Shown here: positions 34,300 to 45,510 of the stretch, piece after piece
Layout of the letters: each line of letters opens with the position of its first letter
Position numbering within the stretch: position 1 is the first letter of the stretch
Assembly: GCA_037074705.1 (NCBI GenBank)
Contig: CM073591.1
Location: 135,849,032 to 135,913,031 of the forward strand
From: Zhengitettix transpicula
Taxonomy: Eukaryota > Arthropoda > Insecta > Orthoptera > Tetrigidae
Direction of reading: 5' to 3'
DNA: 64,000 bases
The notes under the pieces: generated by a model
Told to the model about the DNA's origin: nothing
Seen by the model: the letters and a program-made list of their open reading frames with translations, nothing else
The model's database searches: none
Program-made: the position numbers and the translations under genes

Positions 34300-35777
34300 T
34301 TCTATACTGGTCAACCAAATCTCAGGTGCAGGAATAATTTAACAACTATTCGCTAAGATCTCTGGTCACTGGTATCCAGCAGTCCTATCATCAGGAAGAA
34401 CGCCAAACCAAAACAACAACAACCTTTTATAGCGTCAACCAATTATAGAACATTTAGGACGGCATTACATTAACGAAGTCGGTTTGGAGATCCCTAAATT
34501 GCACAAATGGAGTCTCTCTGACGTTCCTCCTTGGAACTTGAAACCTTGCAACGTTACCTATAGACATTTTCTTATTGGGGTATAATAATTCTAACACAAC
34601 GAAGGAGGAATGAAAGTCATACTTTACACGAATAATATCCAACTACAACAACCATTGGTTGACATTCTGAGATGCGGCGAAAAGCCAATTGGGAACTGGG
34701 TGTGCAATAGTCACATAACATAATGTACAATCGCAGGCGATTATGCGATAGGTGTCCACTATGACAGAAGAAATATTCGCACTTCAGATGGCCACACAGG
34801 AAGCCCTATCGTTCAAGCCGCCAATATTATATTGTTATACGACTCGCTCCAACCCATCAATGGAATCATCAAACCCGACCACAGAAATTCCAGACTTAAT
34901 AGGATCACGGAAACTCTTTCCTATGCATATATGGCTGGGAAATAATAACACTGGCGTGGATAGGAGCCCTCAAAGGGAACGAGGGAAACTAAAGGGCAGA
35001 TAGAGAAGCTAAAGAAGTCCTACAAACAGAGTAACATCACGTGAAGAATATGTGCAAGAGTGCTGATCTTTTAAAAATGTGTTACTAAAAAATCATTTAT
35101 TACCGGACCATGAAGAACCTAGAAAATATCAACTCATCAGTGTAACAGCCTTTATCGAAGTGCTATTCCCGAAACAGCTCAGCAGAAGAAGCCAAGCTAT
35201 CCTTTCTATAATTAAATCTGGACGTATCAAATTAACACACAACTTTATCATTTCTAGAGCTGAGCCTCCGCTTCGACCCCACTGCAACGACAGATTACCT
35301 ATGACGCATATTCTACAGGGCTCTAATTCCTACTCTACAATCAGAACTAATAACTTGGGTAACTTCGATATAAGCGACATCTGCCCTGACTATCTTCAAA
35401 GTCCTTGAGTTCCCCGAAGAAGCTAACGTATGTCACTTCATTTAGACATTTGTATGTATCTCATGTCAAAGACAATATAATACACGAAAGTAGTCGCCTA
35501 TGACTCAATATGTTAATGCGACAATAAACGCTTAAAAAAGAACGTCTAAGGTTGATTCTAAATCATACACTGCATAAAGTGTCGAATAACATTAATAATC
35601 TTCATATATCAGGATCTTGCCCTTTATCAAGCGCAATCTAGTCAGGAGATTGTCAAAATAGCCAGTTATTACAGTTTTCATTACTACAATTCTGAAGTCG
35701 CCCGATCAACGCTATCGGCACCACAGCAAAAGCTGTAAGATACGAGGAATCTACACACATCCCTTGTCCGATATAAC
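34300..35777 (+). pseudogene. Non-LTR retrotransposon C-terminus: RNase H and zinc finger relic (I/R1-like)
   Basis: Fragments in shifting frames: EVGLEIPKLHKWSLSDVPPW (about 34477-34536) is the thumb/linker seen before the RNase H domain. EEIFALQMATQEALSFKPP (about 34767-34823) is the RNase H helix with the second catalytic Glu. INGIIKPDHRNS, WIGA..GNEG and KGR/ADREAKE follow to about 35015. Then come RRSQAILS, LTHNFIISRAEPPLRPHC and MTHIL (about 35185-35315), matching the C-terminal LTH..L.....P..C..C...TV.HIL zinc-finger region. The first RNase H Asp is not found. Several stops and shifts are present. The reverse transcriptase itself is absent, so this is the 3' end of a truncated, old insertion. 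Confidence 0.65.
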
Positions 35778-35980
35778 AGCTGTCTATTTATCCAAGGGGA
35801 TGATTTGAAGTAAATTTCCTTCATGTGTAAAAATAATTCGTAGTTACTAAAAATGCAGACTCAGTACATTTCTCCTATTCGTAATTGTATGTTTACATAT
35901 ACTACAACATTTGGCTTGCAATGGTATTTTATTTCACTTATATAACAAATTCTAGGTCTAAAGCGTTATTTTGTGCGTAG
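35778..35980 (+). repeat. Direct repeat R (pair with 33262-33472)
   Basis: Second copy of the ~200 bp sequence that begins in the mariner C-terminal codons. It starts abruptly at TGTCTATTTATCC without the rest of the transposase upstream, and ends in GTCTAAAGCGTTATTTTG. Confidence 0.85.
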
Positions 35981-36175
35981 TAAAAACCAAATTAATCAAT
36001 TTAGGTATTTCTTACACCAGGTTGAGGTGTCGTTCTTTCCTTTTGGCCTTGGTCATTATATAATTTATATTGGTATACGTGTGTGAGGATAGATAGCCGG
36101 AGGTGGTATTATTTAATGTGTTTATAATTCCCTTCGCCATCAGGTTAATTATGGTTAGATTAAAGTGATAATACT

Positions 36176-36178
<3 letters not shown>

Positions 36179-36215
<37 letters not shown>
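36179..36215. repeat. (TA)n tract
   Basis: 37 bp of alternating TA, followed immediately by TGTAGCGTTCC, which resembles a family B start. Confidence 0.95.
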
Positions 36216-36218
<3 letters not shown>

Positions 36219-37790
36219 AGCGTTCCAGTTACTTTGGCAACTCGTTAAGACCTTTTTTCTAATTTATTGCGATTCATTTGCCTTCTTGACAATTTAATTG
36301 TCATTATTGTTTCTTTATTCCGCAATAAATTCCCTTTCCCGTAGTTTTTTCATAGAAAAATCCATGTATTTATTTTCTTTCATTTCCCGTTTATTTAATC
36401 CTTTTATCTTAATTATTTCTACTTTTTTAGTTGATTCACTGTTTTCGCAATGTCGTCAATAACGAATATTTCCATTGATAATCTGAAAAGCTCCTTGATT
36501 GTTGGAGGGTCTGCTTTTACTCTCTCTATCACTGCGGTGCTAAACCGACGCCGAGTATTAGATTTTTATCAACATTTTCTTCCGTTGGTTTGTACGTTTC
36601 GCCGTCGGTTGATAGGAATATTATTTTTTGTCGTCCTGTGAAGATCCCATAATTATATTGTATTACTATGTATTTTAATCACGTTTTTAAGATCATTTTA
36701 CACCGATTCAACTTCATAAACCTTGGATTAAATTTTCCTCCACCTCGAGATTTGTTAGGAGCTCACATTTTTAATAATTTGGAACAGTCCACTTCAGACA
36801 GTCACGGGGGGGGGGGGGGGTATGGAGCTCTGTCCAGTTGCCACAAAATTTTATAATTTATACACTTCAGAGTTGGGACTTAGTCAGAATTTGAATACGA
36901 TTCCTCAACTCGATAATTTTGAGTTTCGTCAATATTTTTGGGTTAATGAATAGAAGTGTTTTTATGTGTAATAGTGCTTGTGATTCTAATTTAACAAGAC
37001 CAGATCTGTCAGCGAATTATTGTGATTCATCTAACGTGCAAGCCCCGATAACAGCGTTTCTTATTAAGCTCCACAACTGCGCTCCACATGTTGTGATCAT
37101 TCCGTGTTTTATTAAATTTTTTGTAAAACAGTCTACAAAGCTCTGGCGCCCAATATTTTGGTGTTTCGTTTCTGTAATTGGGTACTGTTAGTAACGTGAA
37201 AAAAGAGCGACTCCTCCGAAGAACTGTGGAGCGCGTGGAATGACCGCTGAGGAAGGTGGGGGGGGGGGGGGTGAGTCTTGTTATTTTAGGTGAGGGCGGA
37301 CAATAGCTGTTTCGCAAGAAGGGGCAGTTTTGTTACTAGCTGGACTGGAGGATGGTGGCTGTGTTAATGAAAAACATGGAGTGAGAAAGCGTTGGAGGGT
37401 GATGTCTGCAAGAGTTCCTGCATCCAGACGCCGAGGCCAGCTCTTAACTGTATCTAATAAAACTTATGTATACTCTCGTCAGACGTTATTCGAGAGTTTC
37501 CAACGTTGATTGCTTTGTATAAATAAATTACCTAAATTTTTACATGTGTAACATGCTAAGTTGGGAGCTGAACCGACACTTTTTTTTTCTGACATCCCGC
37601 AATGACTTGTTGTCGTACGATAGGTCAGAATAATTACTAGTCGAGTGAACTAAACCTGGATTCATTTTTCTTTAATATCCTTCTACGGTAACGTAAACCT
37701 GAGCGACCCTCTAAACAAACTTGGCAAGTCCAGGTAAGTGTGCAGGGTATTGTGAACACCCGCAAACTTCAAGTGAGGTAAAGGGGAACT

Positions 37791-37794
<4 letters not shown>
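36216..37794. other. Unassigned stretch with poly(G) runs
   Basis: Begins TGTAGCG after (TA)n as family B members do, but no PBS-like site or conserved boxes follow. It contains G runs at about 36806-36819 and 37257-37271. The frames on both strands (63-96 codons) are unrecognised. AATAAAACTTATGTATACTC near 37456 looks like a polyadenylation context. Confidence 0.3.

Positions 37795-37824
<30 letters not shown>
37795..37824. repeat. (TA)n tract bordering B5
   Basis: 30 bp alternating TA directly before TAGTAATAACC. Confidence 0.95.
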
Positions 37825-37827
<3 letters not shown>

Positions 37828-38999
37828 ATAACCAGCTCAGAAGGACAGGAATTCTGTTCTTATTTGTACCAGAGTTGTTTACAAACTAAGACTGGGGATG
37901 CTTGAGTGGTTGGTACATATTAAAAATAATGATAAAATGACAGATAAATGGACTTTTAGAGAAGGGAAGGTCAGATAATTAGAGCAATTTTGCGGCTCTT
38001 AGGGCTAAATTGTGTGACCGACGAAACCCTGAAAGGCATCATAACAGATGGACGAGGCAATTATACTTAAAGGAGATGCTTATTGAAATTGTTTAAGTGG
38101 CTCTCGAAGCGGGAGAAAGCTAACAGATGGTTTTTGTTTTGGCAAACATGTAATTTCAAAACAACTGTGAAAACAAGGGAATATCCGGGAGCCGCGATAT
38201 AAATAAGATGACAGTTAGACAGTAAGGCGCTTTATTATTATTTCGTGTTGGAGAGGAGACGGATGTGTCAGCAGGGAGAGCGATGGTGCAGGTCCGAAGA
38301 GACGGACGTTGGGCCAAGGTAAAGTGGCCGAAACAATGTTATTTATAGAGAAGAGCTTCATTATCATTTCGTGTTGGAGAGGAGACGGACGTGTTAGCTG
38401 GGAGAGATCGCTGATGCTGGTCCGCAGGGCGGACGCAGGGCCGGGAGTAATCAGCTGGACATCAGTCGTCAACAGTTGTGAATTTCATCGTGGAGGTCTG
38501 TCTCAAAGCAGCGTTGTTTGAATTCGTCGAGAGGGTGACGTCGTCAAGAGGGTGAGTGCAGCCTGGGGACTTTTAAGCCTGTATAAAGTGAGTGTTTGGA
38601 TCAAAGAGCGTGTAAGTTTATATTTTCTGAATTAATAATTGTAAATTGCTAACAAAGGGTAAAAGGTGTCAGATTTCGTTACTTTCGTTTCATTCATTTC
38701 AATCATTTCGTTTTTCATTTATTGTAACTGTATTTGTTAAATTGTAACATTCTGTTCCGTTTATTATCAACTTAGTAAAGACCTTGAGGGTACAGAGTCA
38801 AATTATTTAAAATGTATTCTAGGTAAATAAAATTGTTTTTATTTTATAAAATTTCATTATTTGTGTAATTGAAAAAAATGTGTTGTAATAAATCAAAATT
38901 ATTTGTTTAAATTGGTATTTTATTTCATGTATTACATAAAATGGCTACCACAACGTGGGGCTTTTTTTATTAATCAAAAATTTATTAATAGTGTTTATT

Positions 39000-39002
<3 letters not shown>
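37823..39002 (+). mobile_element. Family B LTR-like repeat (B5) with PBS-like site
   Basis: Lies between two (TA)n tracts. It starts TAGTAATAACC and ends GTGTTTATTACA. It contains TGTCAGATTTCGTTAC (about 38667) and ATCAACTTAGTAAAGACC (about 38767), AATAAA near 38826, then TATTACATAAAATGGCTACC continuing ACAACGTGGGGC (38941-38960). The latter closely resembles the complement of the tRNA-Lys 3' end used as primer by many retroelements. Inside is a ~126 bp duplication (TTTCGTGTTGGAGAGGAGAC at 38241 and 38367). No protein-coding part. Confidence 0.6.

Positions 39003-39040
<38 letters not shown>
39003..39040. repeat. (AT)n tract shared by two opposed family B units
   Basis: 38 bp AT tract between the 3' ends of B5 (plus) and B6 (minus). 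Confidence 0.95.
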
Positions 39041-39042
<2 letters not shown>

Positions 39043-39044
<2 letters not shown>

Positions 39045-40262
39045 TAATATTAATATAATTATCTTGCCTCACGTTGGCACGCCAAAATGTAATAAACAAT
39101 TTTAATTATTATTAATTAATTAATTGATTAGCTCACGTTGATGCGCCAAAATGTAATACGCAAACTTTAATTGTATTTAATATGAATTAGCCTCACGTTG
39201 AGGACGTCAAAGTTGTACTACTCAAAAGATTTTAATTTAATTAAAATCTAAGTCAACAAACAGTGCCCCTCGTTGAGGGTGCCAAAAATGTAATAAAAAA
39301 ATATGAAATGAATTTTGGTCAACAAAAGTGCCACACGTTGAGGTCATTTATGTAATACACAAAATAATAAATTAAATTGAAATACATTAACATAATTATT
39401 AATGTTATTTTAACGAAAGGATGTCGAAATAATGGCAATGGTTTATATCTATGAAACAATTGGTTTATTCAGCAAAACTATATAATAACAAAATTTTCTT
39501 GTTGAAAATTTACATCAATGTTCTTAATATACAATGTCCTTTACTCTCATCTCAGGGTCATTAATCGGGCCTTTTAAACAAAGAACAATAAATATTTCTA
39601 CCATCCAAAATTAAGAAACAATTTTCTTATAATCTTCAAAATTTCATCAGAATGAAACAACATAAATGAAAATAAAATTGAAATTATTTAACGTTTACAA
39701 GACATGAATTTAAAATGTTTCTCTCTACTTGCAGTTGTACCGGTACCAGGCATTTGTTGGGATTTTATAATACATTTTTCACTATGAACACATTACAGGC
39801 CATTGTTTCACTGAATTTAATTTTATTTCACTTTGCAAAGCTCTGGTATCGTCCACCAGACACAATTGTTCCGAAAAATACTGCAGTCCCGCCCCGCCGA
39901 TATCTGCTGACCTTTACTTTGAACCTCTCTCTCCAGCCAAGATTGTCGTTCTAGTTTTGATTACAAGCAAATCAAAACGTTGTCCTCTCCTTCTCCAAAG
40001 TTCCACGCCACTGCCAGACTCAATTTGCTTTGGTTTCACAATGTTCTGTACTATTTAACAAATTTTCAACCTTTCTCCCTATATCATTGTTCAGTGGCTC
40101 AACTGTACTCCACGAGTTTTTGTATCCGACTCTACTTGACGAAATTCTGTGTCCGACTGCTGTGCCCCGTAGCTCATATGCTCTCCAACGACAATGACCC
40201 GCCTGTATATGTGTTCTTAGCCATTATTGCATTTGTGTTCTCGCCGATATTAATTTATTTCA

Positions 40263-40266
<4 letters not shown>
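39043..40266 (-). mobile_element. Family B LTR-like repeat (B6), minus strand, with PBS-like array
   Basis: On the minus strand the family box reads ATTAATGACCCTGAGATGAG (about 39560-39541), as in the copy at 48337. Its outer end abuts the compound microsatellite at 40267. Its 3' terminal region holds five tandem PBS-like units (described separately). Open frames of 79 and 134 codons on the plus strand (39715-39954, 39980-40384) run through it without known motifs; the second ends in a microsatellite-coded tail. Confidence 0.55.
39065..39360 (-). repeat. Five-copy tandem array of tRNA-Lys PBS-like sites
   Basis: On the plus strand the units start GCCTCACGTTGGCACGCCAAA (about 39070), GCTCACGTTGATGCGCCAAA (about 39131), GCCTCACGTTGAGGACGTCAA (about 39190), GCCCCTCGTTGAGGGTGCC (about 39265) and GCCACACGTTGAGGTC (about 39331). 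Unit length is 58-75 bp. Four contain a close match to ATGTAATA between sites. On the minus strand each reads TATTACATTTTGGCG...CAACGTGAGGC, that is, a putative LTR end followed by a PBS. Confidence 0.75.
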
Positions 40267-40354
<88 letters not shown>

Positions 40355-40366
40355 TGTGTGTGTGTT
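40267..40366. repeat. Compound (TA)n(TG)n(AG)n(TG)n microsatellite
   Basis: Four successive dinucleotide blocks over 100 bp. Confidence 0.95.
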
Positions 40367-42726
40367 ACACACAATGTCCCTTAATGATCTGTGGCCTGGA
40401 AAGAGTTTCGATTCGTAGCGCTGTCGTATTTTTCGTAATGATTTTTAGTACTCGCATTGTAATGTTAAGGTTTCCCCCATCGCCATTTTTCAATTATATT
40501 GGCCCTCTTCGTAAGTAAAAACAGGCAAAAGTGCCATTATAGGAGCACAAGAGGATTGTTAAATTAATTGACGTTATAAAAACGCCATGTAGACAATTTT
40601 AATAAATTCTTAAGACATTACTAACATGCCACTGTAGAAACTGCATTATCAAAGAAAAAAATGAATACTCTGTTCTTCTTCGTGGAGGTTCTTTTAGGGA
40701 TTACTTCGTGAGTCTGCCGTAATGCCTTCGGCTTTCCCTGCTCATTTAGTATGATTTATAATGTTATGTGTTTACAGGAGCAAATGCAGACTGTTATTTC
40801 TACCCTTTTTAGTATTGCTAATTACTTACATTCATACTTTCAGACTTAACTGTTCGAATTCAAACATATTTTCAATAAAATCTTTTTTTAGTATAGCGAT
40901 AGCTTCACTGGGCTGCATAACTAGCGTTGTAATACTAATAAATAAATACCATATGTATAAATTATATGTTGAGTACCATTAGTTTACATAAAATCAAACC
41001 AAAATATGATGTTGTATTTATCATCTTTAAGAAAATTAAAACATATCCTCTTTATTATAAACTGAAATATCACGAAACACGGACGTTTGAGGTTTACCGT
41101 AAATGTAAATTAGTTTTAAAACCCATAGAAAACCCACGTCCTATCGAAGTTTCTGCAAACCCTACCGAGAAACTACCAGTCTGCAATGCGGACACCCCCA
41201 CTTTTATTTTCCCTTCTCACCATTTACTCCTACCAGCTATTAGTTATGTAGCTGCATCCGAAATTCAGTTTCAATTATTTAAATAAATTAGATGTAATCC
41301 GGGACAGAAAAAAAATAAAATTCATTTTCGAATGTCTTTCACATCGTGGAATTGCTGGTAACTTGGACGTTTGAGATATAAAATTATGATAGTAAACTAA
41401 AAAGTACTTTAACATGATACAATAGTTAATTTGTAATTGAAATCCACTGCGACGTTACTTCTTTCATCAGCAGAAGGTCTTACTTGAGAAGATCTGCCGA
41501 TTGGCGGAACTAACGTCATAGAGGATTCAATTGAATTTTTTCTGAAATTCAAATTTTTCTCTTGTTAATATTAACTAATAGACATTAATACTTTTCATAA
41601 AAAGTACTTTATATTTTCACAATTTCGGTGACAAGAGCCTGTGTAGCAAAGAAAAGATACATGGAATTTTATCCCCGCACTAGTCAAATTTTTATTTTCG
41701 TTAACATAAAACGTATTCTTGAATACCATGAAAGTTTAAAATTATCATAACTTTATTTTTCATTTCTTTCAACCCTGAACATTTTTATTAATCCTTCAGG
41801 GAGACCAGAAACCTAATTTTCTGAGAGGTAATTATATATTCGCTCTATTCAATTATTGATCTGATAACAGGTTGATATTACGTTATTACGGATTAGTACG
41901 TTTCTGTTAAGTGTTTCAGTGTAATATGAATTTTGCAATGTTCAATTTAAAATATACTATTACTTCGTGTTAACAATTTAAACACAAAACCAGCCTTTCG
42001 ACAACATGGCCAATAATAGAATAATGAAACCAATTATAACGGGAAATATGATTGAGACGTTAACGGATAGATGCCAAATAACGGTTAGAAGTATTTTATC
42101 ATTTACTTTCCACATGACTGAATATCTCCTTTAAACTCATACTCGAAAGTATTAACAGAAGCTTCGTTCCCAAATCCGACCAAACGTCGATTACGCTGAA
42201 TTATTCCGATATCTGGACTCCAAGTTTAGATACAAAGTTCTCGGAAGAGTTTCTTAACCGTTTGCCAGCTATATCCGTAAATAACAATCCAAATTTAACA
42301 ATCCAAACAGAGAAAACCAAATCTCTACCTTTTATTACATGGCTCAGATCGCACGTTGCGATATCTTCGAAAAAATCTCAATAATCATGTAACACTTATC
42401 TGCTAGTTTCATAGAGCAGAAAATAAATATTAAAAAGTAATTATCCACATAATTATTTCGAGCTTCTTATGTTCATCACATAATTTATATTACAACAAAC
42501 AGAGACATTCGCGGACAAAAAATAAATACTCCAAAGAGCTTACAACCATGGCAACAATTAAATAACGTAAAAAACGATTATACATTACTTAATACGTCGA
42601 AATGACTATGGTAATGTTAACATTGTGAATAATCAGTTAATGCCAACCAATATTTATACACATATATTAAATAAACAGGAAAAAGCCAATATTTGTCAGA
42701 AAAAAATGTATTCATTAATCAAAATA
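40367..42726. other. Unannotated stretch
   Basis: Frames at 40761-40982 and 40966-41286 lack recognised motifs. On the minus strand about 41440-41480, CTGCTGATGAAAGAAGTAACGTCG resembles a decayed hammerhead core. Otherwise AT-rich with no defended feature. Confidence 0.35.
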
Positions 42727-42958
42727 AAAAATCATTACATACGACGTTTCGTCTTCAATTTTGAGATATCCTCAGGTAATATAAATGTAATATCATGTCC
42801 TATGAATGTTGTATCTGAAACATTTAGGAATACAATACATGACACTAAATATATATTTGAATATCCAATATATCAAATATTTGCATACATTTAAAAACCT
42901 GATATTACCAGAAGAAATCCAAAAATTGTGGACAAAACGCGTATTGCAATGATACTTT
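42727..42958. repeat. Imperfect palindrome carrying a hammerhead-like core
   Basis: The left arm (about 42731-42782) and the reverse complement of the right arm (about 42900-42955) align as ATCATTAC.ATACGACGTTT... and ATCATTGCAATACGCGTTT..., both ending GGTAATAT, over ~52 bp. The minus strand of the left arm reads CTGAGGA, then the hairpin TATCTCAAAATTGAAGA, then CGAAACG, the order of a hammerhead ribozyme core (42775-42745). The right arm holds a decayed version. The two small open frames here follow from the symmetry. Confidence 0.55.
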
Positions 42959-43490
42959 GTTTTTGTTATTTGATACAATTTCTTTTACAAAATTTGCTGT
43001 TTTTTTTATTATTTATTTAATTATTGTTTATGTTTACAAACATAGGTTCACTAACAGAATAAATGCTTCCTATAAATCTCAGTTCTAATTCCTTGACAGT
43101 GAATTACCAGAGTAGGATATAAAAAGTTCGTCAGGAATATGATTTAGCAAATTGTAGGCGAGCCTGTGTTCATTAGAACAAGTTAATTTTTTAATACATT
43201 TATATTTCACCTTTATAGTAGATATTTAGCGTGATAATGGTACGGGAAAATAATAACTATAATATATAGATAAAATAACTAAGAACAACAGACATACAAA
43301 ATTCTGTGCTTTCAAGAGCTCAGAACAGGAAAATAAACAATACAAGGTTTGAAGACCCGAAAAGAAAAAAATCATCATATCAAAAATCCCTAACGAAAAA
43401 TGTTTATTGAATATTTTCTCAATGCCATTGAATTTTTGTCGATGTGAAATGAAGCTTACATGGTATTTGAATAGCTCTAATAGTCCTTAG

Positions 43491-43491
<1 letters not shown>
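42959..43491. other. Unannotated AT-rich stretch
   Basis: No supported feature. Confidence 0.4.

Positions 43492-43526
<35 letters not shown>
43492..43526. repeat. (TA)n tract
   Basis: 35 bp alternating TA. Confidence 0.95.
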
Positions 43527-43530
<4 letters not shown>

Positions 43531-45289
43531 TTTACTACATACATATCCGCATTAGACATGGACACGATATAATAATATTAATTCAATCGCGAAATACAGT
43601 ACAAAAAGGAAAACAATTGAATATTAACAACTGTATTATTTCATATTGCTGTGTAAATTAATTTTGAGACCACTTTCATAAATAGTTAAATTTTAATATC
43701 ATGAAGTAATACACGTCCAGAAGAAACCTTATAAAATTAATCATAATATATCGCTACACAGTATATTGACTATGTGCTTTACCGTCATGCGGTTTCAGCG
43801 TTCTGTTAATTTAAATAACTTCAGGTGTTTCTTTTTATTTAGTGACCTTGCAACAGTGGCTAACTCACACTTTTGTCCAAGAGATCTCAGCTCTCCTCTC
43901 ACGAAATTTAATTTTGCGGTCTACCACACAGCCAGCAATTAACGGACGTTCTTAAAATTTGCCCCAGCGACTCGGGACTTTTCCTTTCCTCTGCTATCCT
44001 AATTATTGTAGCTGAAGAAAGTTCCTGAAACTGAAAAACAACTGCAGCTGTCTTCAGTTGCTTATTAAATACCAGGAGTCATCAGTGAGAAAAATTATTT
44101 ATTTATAATTGATTACAAAATTTTCAATATATACTGTGTGCTAAAAATTGATATAGTATTAATGTGGGAACATTAAAAGTGGAAACTTTGTTCAAGAAGC
44201 AGGTAATTGAGGTAACATAATTGTGAAGATGAATTTAACGTACAGTGGAGATGAAGAGCTGTGTATGTTATCAGCTATCATGGAGGGCTAGGAGCGAGCT
44301 AGAGACGACTACAAGACTGTGTCAGCTTACCATGGCATGTTCTGAATTTTGATCGGAACGTGAGCCGTGAGCTAATTTTTTGCAGCCTTCAGTCTATTGT
44401 GTTAGCCCATATATTGGAAGTATGTAATGACATTCCTCTGGCATTTTATTGAGATTTCAAATCACAATCACTACTTTCCAGAATTATTTGGTTTCATCAG
44501 GGAAAAACAACATTCATAATGATGCGGACTCGAACCCTAGTAATTTAAATGACTGGTCTCATTACTGACACTGACGACATCTCAAAGGTTTCCTCAAGAT
44601 AAACGTGTAAATTGGAGGTTCGAAGCGATACAAAACACAAAGGCTGAACTGCACATAATGACTGGGATTGAGAGGATGAAAAAGAAACCGAAAACCCCGG
44701 GGGGCGGAATACTATCAAAGCAGTTGCAAATATTTAGAGCCTTATGCATATTCAGTACAAATGTGACAAACGACGCTCTGCAAAGCGAAGCTTACAAAAA
44801 GCCGAGAATGGCATGGTGACACTTGTAGAGACGTTTTTCGGATGTTCTATGGTAGCATAGAGGAATATACAATGAACGTAGAATAGGTGTCGCATTGGTC
44901 TACTTGAATCTTTATAAATTGTGATCTGTAATTCCTATTATGCTTGTGATGTTCCACGATTGTGACGAAATCTTATGTACGAATTTGGTGACGTTTGATT
45001 GTATTGCAAAAAATATATTTAGGAATTGAATTGGTTTTACTGATTATTGTGGAGTGTATTTTAATTGTTAATATGCACCATAAGATTTTTCGTGATCAAT
45101 TAATTACTAACAATCCCATTCGTAGTACCCATTTTATAATGATTTCTATCAATATTTTAAATATCTAAATATGACTTGATTCATAGTGTCATCTATTAAG
45201 TAATACAATGACACAGTGATAGGTAACTATAAAACGTTATTAAATTAAGTAATACAAATAAAGAAGCAAAATGAATGTCTATTGTAAGA
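43527..45289. other. Unassigned stretch, probably including the body of a family B unit
   Basis: A GC-richer block at 44240-44420 and another at 44640-44830 might be the U3/R part of the family B copy that ends at 45465, but I could not place its start. No open frame of interest. Confidence 0.3.
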
Positions 45290-45465
45290 AGAGATCTTAA
45301 TTTAATTGTAATTGTTTTGGAAACCACAAGTGAATAAATAATAAATTATTTTGTTTGTTAATTTTTTATAATCTTTTAATTTAAATAACCATTTTATTTT
45401 TATTTTTACACAAATGGCTACCACGACGTGGACCAATTAATTAACCCTAATATTTGTTTATTACA
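45290..45465 (+). mobile_element. Family B LTR-like repeat, 3' end (B7)
   Basis: AATAAATAATAAA near 45333, then TTACACAAATGGCTACCACG and ACGTGGACC (45413-45433, PBS-like), then ATATTTGTTTATTACA followed by (AT)n at 45465-45507. This is the same 3' architecture as B5. The 5' boundary is not resolved. Confidence 0.5.

Positions 45466-45507
<42 letters not shown>
45465..45507. repeat. (AT)n tract after B7
   Basis: About 43 bp of alternating AT with one C interruption; followed by TGTCGAGTACATG. Confidence 0.95.

Positions 45508-45510
<3 letters not shown>

Noticed and set aside
34376..34410. Minus-strand CTGATGATAGGACTGCTGG as a hammerhead core
   Set aside because: No GAAA after a hairpin; it probably belongs to the non-LTR relic.
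39980..40384. 134-codon plus-strand frame, among the longest outside the Penelope element
   Set aside because: It runs through the antisense of a family B unit and finishes in (TA)n(TG)n(AG)n, giving artificial YIYIYI, VCVC and ERER tails.
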